Source of the DNA: Actinomycetales bacterium
Lineage (GTDB): Bacteria; Actinomycetota; Actinomycetes; Actinomycetales; Cellulomonadaceae
Direction: 5' to 3'
NCBI GenBank assembly: GCA_012514545.1
Contig: JAAZAC010000257.1
Coordinates: forward strand, 1 to 15,270
DNA: 15,270 bases
Below, one piece after another: positions 7,150 to 13,830 of this stretch (its first letter is position 1; each line of letters opens with the position of its first letter). Below the pieces are notes generated by a model, which saw only the letters and a program-made list of their open reading frames with translations, did not search any database and had not been told where the DNA came from. A program made the position numbers and the translations under genes.

Positions 7150-8604
7150 ATGACCCTCGTGGCAGGGGTGGACTCGTCCACCCAGTCCTGCAAGGTCGTC
7201 GTCCGGGACGCCGCGACCGGAGCGCTCGTGCGCTCCGGTCGCGCGTCGCACCCGGACGGCACCGAGGTCGACCCGCGCCACTGGTGGGACGCCCTGCAGG
7301 AGGCGCTCGAGGCGGCCGGCGGGCTGGACGACGTCGCGGCGCTCGCCGTCGGCGGCCAGCAGCACGGCATGGTTGCGCTCGACGCGGACGGCAACGTCGT
7401 CCGCGACGCGCTCCTGTGGAACGACACCCGCTCCGCCGACGCCGCGCTCGACCTCATCCGCGAGCTCGGCGACGGCGACGAGGCCGCGGGCGCGCGGGCG
7501 TGGGCCGAGGCGATCGGCTCGGTGCCGGTCGCGTCGCTCACGGTCACGAAGCTGCGCTGGCTGCGCGACCACGAGCCGGAGAACGCGGCGCGCGTCGCCG
7601 CCGTCTGCCTCCCCCACGACTGGCTGACCTGGCGCCTGGCCGGGTACGGCCCGGGGAACGCGGACTTCGGCGCGCTCGTCACCGACCGCTCCGACGTGTC
7701 CGGCACCGGCTACTGGTCGCCGTTCACGGAGGAGTACCGCACCGACCTGCTCGAGCGGGCGCTCGGCCACGTGCCGGCGTTGCCCCGCGTCGTCGGGCCG
7801 TCGGAGGTGGCGGCCGTCGTCGAGCGGCCGGGCGGGCGGCTGCTCCTCGGCCCGGGCGCCGGGGACAACGCCGGCGCGGCGCTCGCGCTCGCGATGGCGC
7901 CCGGCGACGTGGCCATCTCGATCGGCACCTCCGGCGTCGTCTCGGCCGTCTCGGCCGCGCCGACGGCGGACGGCACGGGGATGGTCACGGGCTTCGCCGA
8001 CGCGTCCGGGGCGTACCTGCCGCTCGCGTGCACGCTCAACGCGTCGCGCGTGCTCGACGCGGCGTGCCGCGTGCTCGGCGTCGACCACCCGGGCCTGTCG
8101 GCGCTCGCGCTGCAGGCGCCCGCGGGGGCCGACGGCCTCGTCCTCGTGCCCTACCTCGAGGGCGAGCGCACGCCGAACAAGCCCGACGCCACGGGCGCGC
8201 TGCACGGCATCCGGCTGGCGAACACCACGCCTGCGCACGTCGCGCGCGCGTTCGTCGAGGGCATGCTGTGCGCGCTCGCCGACGGCCTCGACGCCCTGAC
8301 CGCGCTCGGCGTGCCCGTCGAGCGGATCCGGCTCATCGGCGGCGGCGCCCAGTCCGAGGCGGTCCGGCGCATCGCGCCCGCCGTGCTCGGCATGGACGTC
8401 CTCGTGCCGGCGCCCGGCGAGTACGTGGCCGACGGCGCCGCCCGGCAGGCCGCGTGGGTGCTCTCCGTCGCCGAGGGCGGGTCGGGCGAGCAGCCGTCGT
8501 GGTCCGCCGCCGGCGCGGACGCCGAGGTGTACACGGCGGAGCCCACGCCGACCGTCCGCGAGCAGTACGCGGCGGCGCGGGACCTGGTCGTCGACCGTCG
8601 CTGA
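7150..8604 (+). CDS. xylB: Xylulokinase
   Basis: This enzyme phosphorylates D-xylulose with ATP to D-xylulose 5-phosphate, the entry to the pentose phosphate pathway. The 484-residue protein belongs to the FGGY sugar-kinase family. Visible motifs are GVDSSTQSCKVVV at the N-terminus, GGQQHGMVAL and LWNDTRS (substrate site), GPGAGDNAGAALA with the predicted catalytic base Asp239, IGTSGVVSAV (phosphate binding), YLEGERTPNKPDATGALHG, and the C-terminal RLIGGGAQSEAVRRI with VADGAARQAAW. Its length is normal. The ATG has GGGAG (7140-7144) five bases upstream and follows the xylA stop by 13 bases, so the two form an operon. It ends at a small hairpin and a strong terminator-like hairpin before the convergent lsr2. 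Confidence 0.96.
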   Translation: MTLVAGVDSSTQSCKVVVRDAATGALVRSGRASHPDGTEVDPRHWWDALQEALEAAGGLDDVAALAVGGQQHGMVALDADGNVVRDALLWNDTRSADAALDLIRELGDGDEAAGARAWAEAIGSVPVASLTVTKLRWLRDHEPENAARVAAVCLPHDWLTWRLAGYGPGNADFGALVTDRSDVSGTGYWSPFTEEYRTDLLERALGHVPALPRVVGPSEVAAVVERPGGRLLLGPGAGDNAGAALALAMAPGDVAISIGTSGVVSAVSAAPTADGTGMVTGFADASGAYLPLACTLNASRVLDAACRVLGVDHPGLSALALQAPAGADGLVLVPYLEGERTPNKPDATGALHGIRLANTTPAHVARAFVEGMLCALADGLDALTALGVPVERIRLIGGGAQSEAVRRIAPAVLGMDVLVPAPGEYVADGAARQAAWVLSVAEGGSGEQPSWSAAGADAEVYTAEPTPTVREQYAAARDLVVDRR

Positions 8605-8619
8605 CGCCGAGAAGGCGTC
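8603..8619 (+). repeat. Small hairpin at the xylB stop codon
   Basis: GACGCC (8603-8608) and GGCGTC (8614-8619) are perfect complements around GAGAA, beginning inside the TGA stop codon. It might stabilise the xylAB message 3' end, or it may be chance. Confidence 0.3.
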
Positions 8620-8653
8620 CGTCGGCCGCCACCGCCCATCCCCTGCGGTGAGA

Positions 8654-8687
8654 CGAGGGCCCCGGGAGGAGACTCCCGGGGCCCTCG
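8654..8687. terminator. Bidirectional hairpin terminator between xylB and lsr2
   Basis: A perfect 15-bp stem (CGAGGGCCCCGGGAG at 8654-8668, its complement at 8673-8687) surrounds the tetraloop GAGA. It is 49 bases after the xylB stop and 16 bases after the lsr2 stop, between two converging genes. No T-run follows on either strand, as is common for actinobacterial hairpin terminators. The structure is seen directly; its role comes from position. Confidence 0.75.
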
Positions 8688-8703
8688 CTGCTGGTGCGAC
8701 GCG

Positions 8704-9030
8704 TCAGCGCGCGTCGAAGGCGGCCTTCACCTCGGCCGGGATGCGGCCGCGGTCGCTCACCGAGTACCCGTGCGCCCGGGCCCACTCGCGGATCTCGGCG
8801 TTCTTGCCGCTCGAGGAGCGGGACCCGCTGCGGCGGGTGCCGGTCGCCCGGCGGCCGCCGACGCGGCGCGCGTGCCCGACCCACGGCGCGAGGGCCTCCC
8901 TCAGCTTCGCCGCGTTCGCGGACGTGAGGTCGATCTCGTAGGCCACCCCGTCGAGCGAGAACGACACCGTCTCGTCAGCCGTACCGCCATCGATGTCGTC
9001 GACGAGGACGACCTGGACCTTCTGTGCCAT
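8704..9030 (-). CDS. lsr2: Lsr2 nucleoid-associated protein
   Basis: Lsr2 is the actinobacterial counterpart of H-NS: it bridges and coats DNA, prefers AT-rich sequence and silences horizontally acquired genes. The 108-residue protein has the full layout. The N-terminal dimerisation domain (AQKVQVVLVDDIDGG through about residue 52) ends in LREALAPWVGHARRV. A basic Ser/Arg/Gly linker follows (about 55-75). The C-terminal DNA-binding domain is KNAEIREWARAHGYSVSDRGRIP, with the minor-groove Arg-Gly-Arg at residues 94-96 and a final EVKAAFDAR. The ATG at 9030 has AAGGA six bases upstream. It lies 103 bases after a 51-residue small gene and downstream of lysS on the same strand, as in other actinobacteria where lysS precedes lsr2. 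No convincing promoter boxes were found in the gap. Confidence 0.97.
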   Translation of the reverse strand: MAQKVQVVLVDDIDGGTADETVSFSLDGVAYEIDLTSANAAKLREALAPWVGHARRVGGRRATGTRRSGSRSSSGKNAEIREWARAHGYSVSDRGRIPAEVKAAFDAR

Positions 9031-9133
9031 CGAGAGTCCTTCTTCCGTCGGGGGGGAATGACACGCGGGAGCGTGCTGCCGATATCCTCAGACGCTACAA
9101 CACGGTGCGCCGTTCCCGCACGGCGGGCGATCG

Positions 9134-9289
9134 CTATTCCGACCGCTTTTCCGACGCCGCCTCCATCCGCGCGATGGCCGCGCGCTCGCGCCGATCGGCG
9201 CGGATGATCGCGCGCATCGCGAACCAGAAGATTCCGCCGACGGCGACGGACGGGGCGAGCGCGGCGAGCACCTCGAGGGGGGTGGCCAT
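9134..9289 (-). CDS. Small hypothetical membrane protein, 51 residues
   Basis: This ORF is below common gene-calling length. It begins with ATG at 9289 and ends at TAG 9134-9136. AGGA (complement of 9297-9300) sits seven bases before the start. The product begins MATPLEVLAALAPSVAVGG, has a single hydrophobic segment at about residues 8-25 ending in IFWFAMRAI, and then a strongly charged amphipathic tail (residues 26-51, IIRADRRERAAIARMEAA) ending KRSE. That suggests a one-pass inner-membrane protein with a cytoplasmic helical tail. It lies 67 bases after the lysS stop on the same strand and 103 bases before lsr2. I recognise no named family. M. tuberculosis also has a very short gene next to lysS, but I cannot claim homology. 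Ribosome site, hydrophobic profile and context favour a real gene. Confidence 0.65.
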   Translation of the reverse strand: MATPLEVLAALAPSVAVGGIFWFAMRAIIRADRRERAAIARMEAASEKRSE

Positions 9290-9356
9290 GCGGCGATCCT
9301 ACGTCGACGGTCGGCATGTGCGGCCGCACGCCCGGGGTGGACGGCGACGCCGCAGG

Positions 9357-10886
9357 TCAGCGCGCCGGCCGCACGAGCGGGAACAGGATCGTCTCGCGAA
9401 TGCCCAGCCCCGTCAGGGCCATGAGCAGGCGGTCGATGCCCATCCCCATTCCCCCGGACGGCGGCATCGCGTGCTCCATCGCGGTGAGGAAGTCCTCGTC
9501 GACCGACATGGCCTCCTCGTCGCCCGCCGCGGCGAGTCGGGCCTGCTCCTCGAATCGCCGGCGCTGCACCACCGGGTCCACGAGCTCCGAATAGGCGGTC
9601 GCGAGCTCGAATCCGCGAACGTAGAGGTCCCACTTCTCGACCACGCCGTCGATCTCACGATGATCACGTGTGAGCGGGCTCGTCTCGACCGGGAAGTCGC
9701 GCACGAACGTGGGTGCGTGCAGGCCCTTTCCGACGTGGTGCTCCCACAGCTCCTCGACGAGCTTGCCGTGGTTCTGCCGGGCCGGGTCGATCTCGAGGTC
9801 GAACCGCTCGACGAGCCGCAGGAGGTGCTCGACGGGCGTCCGCGGCGTGATCTCCTCGCCGATGGCCTCGGACAGCGACGGGTACAGGCCGATGGCGGCC
9901 CACTCGCCGCCCAGGTCGTACTCCGTCCCGTCCGCGAGCGTGACGACCGTCGTGCCGAACACGTCGAGCGCCGCGGTCTGCACGAGGTCGCGGGTGAGCT
10001 CGGCCATGGTGTCGTAGTCGCCGTAGGCCTCGTACGCCTCGAGCATCGCGAACTCGGGCGAGTGCGCCCAGTCGGCGCCCTCGTTGCGGAAGTTCCGGTT
10101 GATCTCGAAGACCTTCTCGATCCCGCCGACGACGGCCCGCTTGAGGAACAGCTCCGGCGCGATCCGCAGGTACAGGTCGATGTCGAACGCGTTCATGTGC
10201 GTGACGAACGGCCGCGCCGCCGCGCCCCCGTGCTGCGTCTGGAGCATCGGCGTCTCGACCTCGACGAACCCGCGCCGGTGGAAGTTCTCCCGCAGGGAGC
10301 GGACGACGGCGGCCCGCACCCGCACCGCGTCGCGGGCCTGCGGCCGCACGATGAGGTCGACGTAGCGCTGGCGGACCCGCGCCTCCTCGCTGAGCGGCTT
10401 GTGCAGCACGGGCAGCGGGCGCAGCGCCTTGGCGGCCAGCGCCCACTCGGTGGCCATGACGGACAGCTCGCCGCGCCGCGAGCAGACGACGCGCCCGCGG
10501 GCGAACAGGTGGTCGCCCAGGTCGACGTCGTCCTTGAACCGCTCGAGGGACTCCTCGCCGACCTCCGCCTGGCTGAGCATGACCTGCAGGCGCCGCCCCT
10601 CGCCGTCCTGCACGGTGGCGAAGCACAGCCGGCCCGTGTTCCGCAGGAACACGACCCGCCCGGCCACGCCGACGACGACGTCGGTCTCCTCGCCCGCGGC
10701 GAGGTCGCCGTGGTCGGCGCGCACCTGCGCGATCGTGTGGGTCACCGGCACGCCGACGGGGTAGGCCTCCCGGCCCTCGGCGAGGATCCGGTCGCGCTTG
10801 GCCCGGCGGACGCGCATCTGCTCGGGGAGGTCGTCCTCCGCCGCCACTGCCCGGTCGGTCCCGGGGTCGCCCGCGCTGCTGGTCAC
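9357..10886 (-). CDS. lysS: Lysyl-tRNA synthetase (class II)
   Basis: This cytoplasmic enzyme attaches lysine to tRNA-Lys. It has 509 residues, normal for the family. The N-terminal anticodon-binding OB domain (about residues 55-150) contains VAGRVVFLRNTGRLCFATVQDG. The class II catalytic core follows with RQRYVDLIVRP, motif 1 around GFVEVETPMLQ, APELFLKRAVVGG, motif 2 FEINRNFRNEG followed by HSPEFAMLEAYEAYGDYD, and motif 3 GGMGMGIDRLLMALTG near the C-terminus. The start is GTG at 10886 with AGGA seven bases upstream; this GTG overlaps the nadC TGA by four bases (10883-10886), so lysS is probably translationally coupled to nadC. A small membrane-protein gene and lsr2 follow on the same strand. 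Confidence 0.96.
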   Translation of the reverse strand: MTSSAGDPGTDRAVAAEDDLPEQMRVRRAKRDRILAEGREAYPVGVPVTHTIAQVRADHGDLAAGEETDVVVGVAGRVVFLRNTGRLCFATVQDGEGRRLQVMLSQAEVGEESLERFKDDVDLGDHLFARGRVVCSRRGELSVMATEWALAAKALRPLPVLHKPLSEEARVRQRYVDLIVRPQARDAVRVRAAVVRSLRENFHRRGFVEVETPMLQTQHGGAAARPFVTHMNAFDIDLYLRIAPELFLKRAVVGGIEKVFEINRNFRNEGADWAHSPEFAMLEAYEAYGDYDTMAELTRDLVQTAALDVFGTTVVTLADGTEYDLGGEWAAIGLYPSLSEAIGEEITPRTPVEHLLRLVERFDLEIDPARQNHGKLVEELWEHHVGKGLHAPTFVRDFPVETSPLTRDHREIDGVVEKWDLYVRGFELATAYSELVDPVVQRRRFEEQARLAAAGDEEAMSVDEDFLTAMEHAMPPSGGMGMGIDRLLMALTGLGIRETILFPLVRPAR

Positions 10887-11782
10887 CCCGGGATCCTAGT
10901 GGGCGGGTCGAGGAGGTCGAGCGCGACGTCCAGCGCGGGCGAGGAGTGCGTGAGCGCGCCGACGGAGAGGTAGTCGACGCCGGTCGCGGCCACGGCCGCC
11001 GCGGTGTCGAGCGTGAGCCCGCCCGTGGCCTCGAGCTCGACGCGGCCGGTCTCGGGCTCGCGGGCCCGCACGGCGGCGACGACCTCGCGCAGCACGGCCG
11101 GGGGCATGTTGTCGAGGAGCAGGAAGCGCGCGCCGGCGTCGATCGCCGTCATCGCCTGCTCGAGGGTGTCGGCCTCGACCTGGACCGGCGCGTCGGGGAA
11201 CGCGGCGCGCACGGCCGCGATCGCCTCGGCCACGCCGCCGGCCGCGAGCACGTGGTTGTCCTTGACCATCGCGACGTCGTACAGGCCCATGCGCTTGTTG
11301 GTCCCGCCGCCGCAGCGGACGGCGTACTTGTCGAGCGCGCGCAGGCCGGGCGTGGTCTTGCGGGTGTCGAGCACGCGGGCGCCCGTGCCCTCGAGCGCGT
11401 CCGCCCAGCGCCGGGTGTGCGTCGCGACGCCGGAGGCGTGCGAGAGCAGGTTGAGCAGCGTGCGCTCGCCGACGAGCAGCGTGCGCACCGGGCCGCGCAC
11501 GGTGGCGAGGACGTCGCCCGGGCGCACGCGGGCGCCGTCGGGCACGGCGGGCTCGACGACGGCGGCCGGCAGGCCCAGCCGCGCGCCGACCTGGGCGAGC
11601 ACCTCCGCGACGACGGGCAGCCCCGCGACGACGCCGGCCGCCCGGGCGACGACGTGGGCCGTGCCCGTGGCGTCGGCGGGCACGGTGGCCTCGGTCGTGA
11701 GGTCGCGCCCGGGGGTGCCGCCGAGGTCCTCGTCGAGGGCGCGGGCGACGGTGTCGCGGAGCCAGTGCGGGTCGAGATCCAC
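10883..11782 (-). CDS. nadC: Nicotinate-nucleotide pyrophosphorylase (quinolinate phosphoribosyltransferase)
   Basis: This enzyme converts quinolinate and PRPP to nicotinate mononucleotide, CO2 and pyrophosphate in de novo NAD synthesis. The open frame runs further upstream, but residues before the GTG at 11782 are antisense to the CsoR-family gene and unlike NadC, so I start at 11782 (299 residues, usual length, beginning VDLDPHWLRDTVARALDEDL). Motifs are complete: GGTPGRDLTTEA, LLNLLSHASGVATHT, LDTRKTTPGLRALDKYAV, RCGGGTNKRMGLYDVAMVKDNH, VEADTLEQ, LLLDNMPP, LEATGGL and YLSVGALTHS. Only a weak GGGCC ribosome-like site precedes the start. It overlaps lysS by four bases and is separated from nadB by the oppositely oriented regulator gene. 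The operator-like repeat 21 bases upstream of its start may affect its transcription. Confidence 0.95.
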   Translation of the reverse strand: MDLDPHWLRDTVARALDEDLGGTPGRDLTTEATVPADATGTAHVVARAAGVVAGLPVVAEVLAQVGARLGLPAAVVEPAVPDGARVRPGDVLATVRGPVRTLLVGERTLLNLLSHASGVATHTRRWADALEGTGARVLDTRKTTPGLRALDKYAVRCGGGTNKRMGLYDVAMVKDNHVLAAGGVAEAIAAVRAAFPDAPVQVEADTLEQAMTAIDAGARFLLLDNMPPAVLREVVAAVRAREPETGRVELEATGGLTLDTAAAVAATGVDYLSVGALTHSSPALDVALDLLDPPTRIPG

Positions 11783-11802
11783 GGCCCGACAGTATCGGCT
11801 GA

Positions 11803-11820
11803 CATACCCCGGCGGGTATG
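11803..11820. promoter_or_regulatory. CsoR/CstR-type operator in the nadC-regulator gap
   Basis: A perfect inverted repeat, CATACCC-CGGC-GGGTATG, with 7-bp arms around a four-base G/C centre. CsoR and CstR operators have the form ATACCC..GGGTAT with a short G/C centre, so the match in arm sequence is very good. It overlaps a -10-like TATGAT (11817-11822) of the plus-strand regulator gene, which suggests autorepression, and lies 21 bases upstream of the nadC start on the other strand. No well-spaced -35 box was found. Confidence 0.75.
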
Positions 11821-11849
11821 ATGGGTCCCACGCGCCGAGGGAGGACCGC

Positions 11850-12113
11850 ATGCAGCTCGACCCCGCGGAGATGACCGCCGTCGTCAACCGCCTGCGCCGC
11901 GCCCAGGGGCAGGTCGGGGGCGTCATCAAGATGCTCGAGAGCGGCGCGGACTGCGCCGACGTCGTCACCCAGCTCGCCGCCGCCGCCAAGGCCCTCGACC
12001 GGGCCGGCTTCGCGATCATCTCCACCGGCCTCGAGCGCTGCCTCACCGAGGGCGAGGAGGCCGCGGGCATCGACCGCGAGCGGCTCCAGAAGCTCTTCCT
12101 GTCGCTGGCCTGA
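11850..12113 (+). CDS. CsoR/CstR-family metal- or sulfur-sensing repressor
   Basis: This is an 87-residue, all-helical DNA-binding regulator of the CsoR/RcnR/CstR family (DUF156). It begins MQLDPAEMTAVVNRLRRAQGQ, with the conserved RLRRAQGQVGGVIKMLE helix, then Cys35 (ADCADVVTQL) and Cys64 (STGLERCLTEG), and ends RLQKLFLSLA. The copper sensor CsoR has Cys-x24-His-x3-Cys; here the His position is Gly60, leaving only the two cysteines, as in the persulfide sensor CstR, which also shares the IIS stretch before it. A sulfur (per/polysulfide) signal therefore seems likelier than Cu(I), by inference. The ATG at 11850 has GGAGGA four bases upstream. The gene lies opposite to nadB and nadC, ends three bases from the nadB stop, and has its probable operator upstream. 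No copper or sulfur gene is adjacent. Confidence 0.9.
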   Translation: MQLDPAEMTAVVNRLRRAQGQVGGVIKMLESGADCADVVTQLAAAAKALDRAGFAIISTGLERCLTEGEEAAGIDRERLQKLFLSLA

Positions 12114-12116
12114 GCG

Positions 12117-13811
12117 CTACGGGCCGGGCGACGGGCTCACCGGGGCCCGGTCCAGGCGCAGGGCGCCGTCGGGGTCGAGCGACGCGACGACGCGCACGCG
12201 CCACGCGTCGTCGGGCTCCGGGAAGTCCGCCCGGAAGTGGCCCCCGCGGCTCTCGGTCCGCTCGGCCGCGGTCGCGGTGAGGACCGTCGCCACCTGGTGG
12301 AGGTTGGTCGTCTCCCACTCCGCGGTCTGCGGCTGGGCGACCACGCCCGGGGCCGTCGGCGACGTCGGCACCTGGGCCAGGCCCCGGGCGGCCGCCTCGA
12401 GACCCTCGCCCGTCCGGATCACGCCGGGCCCCAGCGCGGACAGCCGCTGCACGCGGGCCCGGGCCGCCGCCGCGACGAGGCCCGCCGGCCCCGGCCGCTC
12501 GGCGGGCTCGCGCAGGGCGAGCTCCCCGGCCTGCACGCGCGCCCCGATGTCCGCGGCCGCGCGGTGGGCGAACACCACGCCCTCGAGCAGCGAGTTCGAC
12601 GCGAGCCGGTTCGCGCCGTGCACGCCCGTGCACGCCACCTCCCCCGCCGCGTACAGCCCCGGCACCCCGGCGCGGCCGTGCAGGTCCGTGAGCACCCCGC
12701 CCGAGTGGAAGTGGTGCGCCGGGGCGACCGGGACGAGGTCCGTCGCCAGGTCGATGCCCTCGGCGAGCAGCCGGGCGTGGATCGTCGGGAAGCGCGCACG
12801 CACGAAGCCCGGGTCGAGGTGGCGGCAGTCGAGGTAGACGTGGTCGGCGCCCGTCGCCGCCATCCGCCGCACGATCGCGTGCGCGACGACGTCGCGCGGG
12901 GCGAGCTCCGCCATCGGGTGCACGTCGGGCATGAAGCGCACGCCGTCGGTGTCGAGCAGCATCGCACCCTCGCCGCGGACCGCCTCGGACACGAGCGGCA
13001 GCTGCCCCTTCGCGCCGGCGCCGAGCCACAGCACCGTCGGGTGGAACTGCACGAACTCCATGTCCGCGACCGGCGCGCCCGCGCGCAGCGCCGCCGCGAG
13101 CCCGTCGCCCGTCGCGAGCGCCGGGTTCGTCGAGGACGGGTAGACCTGGCCGATCCCGCCCGTCGCGAGCAGCACCGCGGGCGCCAGCGCCGCGCCGACG
13201 CCGTCCCGCGTCCCCTCGCCCATGACGTGCAGGGTGACCCCGCAGACCGGGCCGGGCGCGCCGTCGGGCCCCGGCTCCGCGGTGAGCAGGTCGAGGACGA
13301 TGGCGTGCTCGATCACCTCGACCCCGGGGTCGTTGCGCACGGCCTCGATCCGGGCGACGAGCGCGCGGCTGATCTCCGCGCCGGTCGCGTCGCCGCCGGC
13401 GTGCGCGATCCGGTTGGTGCCGTGGCCGCCCTCCCGGGTGAGCGAGATCCGGCCGGCCTGGTCGACGTCGAACGCGGCGCCGAGGCCGGCGAGCTCGCGC
13501 ACGCGGTCCGGGCCCTCCGAGACGAGGACGTCCACCGCGACCGGGTCGCACAGTCCGGCGCCCGCCGTGAGGGTGTCGCGGCTGTGCGCCTCGGGGGTGT
13601 CCTGCGGGTCGAGCGCCGCCGCGATGCCGCCCTGCGCCCACACGGTGGAGCCGGAGGCCAGCACGCTCTTCGTGATGAGCAGCACGCGCGGCACGCGGGC
13701 ACGCAGCTCGAGCGCCGCGGTGAGCCCCGCGATGCCCGACCCGACGACGATGGCGTCCGCGGACGTCGTCCAGCCCGGGGCCGGGGCGGCCAGGCGCCGC
13801 GCGAGCCTCAC
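12117..13811 (-). CDS. nadB: L-aspartate oxidase
   Basis: This FAD enzyme oxidises L-aspartate to iminoaspartate, the first step of quinolinate and NAD synthesis. It has 564 residues. The FAD-binding loop VVGSGIAGLTAALEL has glycines at 24, 26 and 29. Family signatures follow: SGSTVWAQGGIAAALDPQD, TLTAGAGLCD, TREGGHGTNRIAHAGGDATG, FVQFHPTVLW, SEAVRGEGA, HFHSGGVLTDLHGRAGVPGL and YAAGEVACTGVHGANRLASNS, and a C-terminal helical domain with TTNLHQVATV. The start is GTG at 13811, only 19 bases after panD. No AGGA-like site precedes it and no other start fits, so re-initiation after panD is plausible. The quinolinate synthase gene nadA, its usual partner, is not in this window. It is convergent with the CsoR-family gene, three bases apart. 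Confidence 0.95.
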   Translation of the reverse strand: MRLARRLAAPAPGWTTSADAIVVGSGIAGLTAALELRARVPRVLLITKSVLASGSTVWAQGGIAAALDPQDTPEAHSRDTLTAGAGLCDPVAVDVLVSEGPDRVRELAGLGAAFDVDQAGRISLTREGGHGTNRIAHAGGDATGAEISRALVARIEAVRNDPGVEVIEHAIVLDLLTAEPGPDGAPGPVCGVTLHVMGEGTRDGVGAALAPAVLLATGGIGQVYPSSTNPALATGDGLAAALRAGAPVADMEFVQFHPTVLWLGAGAKGQLPLVSEAVRGEGAMLLDTDGVRFMPDVHPMAELAPRDVVAHAIVRRMAATGADHVYLDCRHLDPGFVRARFPTIHARLLAEGIDLATDLVPVAPAHHFHSGGVLTDLHGRAGVPGLYAAGEVACTGVHGANRLASNSLLEGVVFAHRAAADIGARVQAGELALREPAERPGPAGLVAAAARARVQRLSALGPGVIRTGEGLEAAARGLAQVPTSPTAPGVVAQPQTAEWETTNLHQVATVLTATAAERTESRGGHFRADFPEPDDAWRVRVVASLDPDGALRLDRAPVSPSPGP

Positions 13812-13830
13812 CGGAGGGGGACCGGGTCCG

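Noticed and set aside
4841..7153. Very long plus-strand open frame (770 codons) across xylR and xylA
   Set aside because: It is antisense to xylR and then out of frame over xylA. The product is Arg/Gly/Pro-rich low complexity, as expected for a shadow in GC-rich DNA.
5832..7706. Long minus-strand open frame antisense to xylA and xylB
   Set aside because: Both xyl genes are complete on the plus strand with good ribosome sites; this frame is a codon-bias shadow.
9318..9329. 12-base palindrome GTGCGGCCGCAC between lysS and the small gene
   Set aside because: Made of GC-rich words likely by chance here; it has no loop and no T-run, so I do not call it a terminator.
9024..10973. Long plus-strand open frame antisense to lysS
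   Set aside because: The minus strand encodes a complete lysyl-tRNA synthetase with all motifs; the plus frame has no ribosome site or recognisable domain.
11783..12070. N-terminal extension of nadC over the regulator gene
   Set aside because: The 96 extra residues do not resemble NadC and are antisense to a well-supported regulator; the GTG at 11782 gives the normal NadC length.
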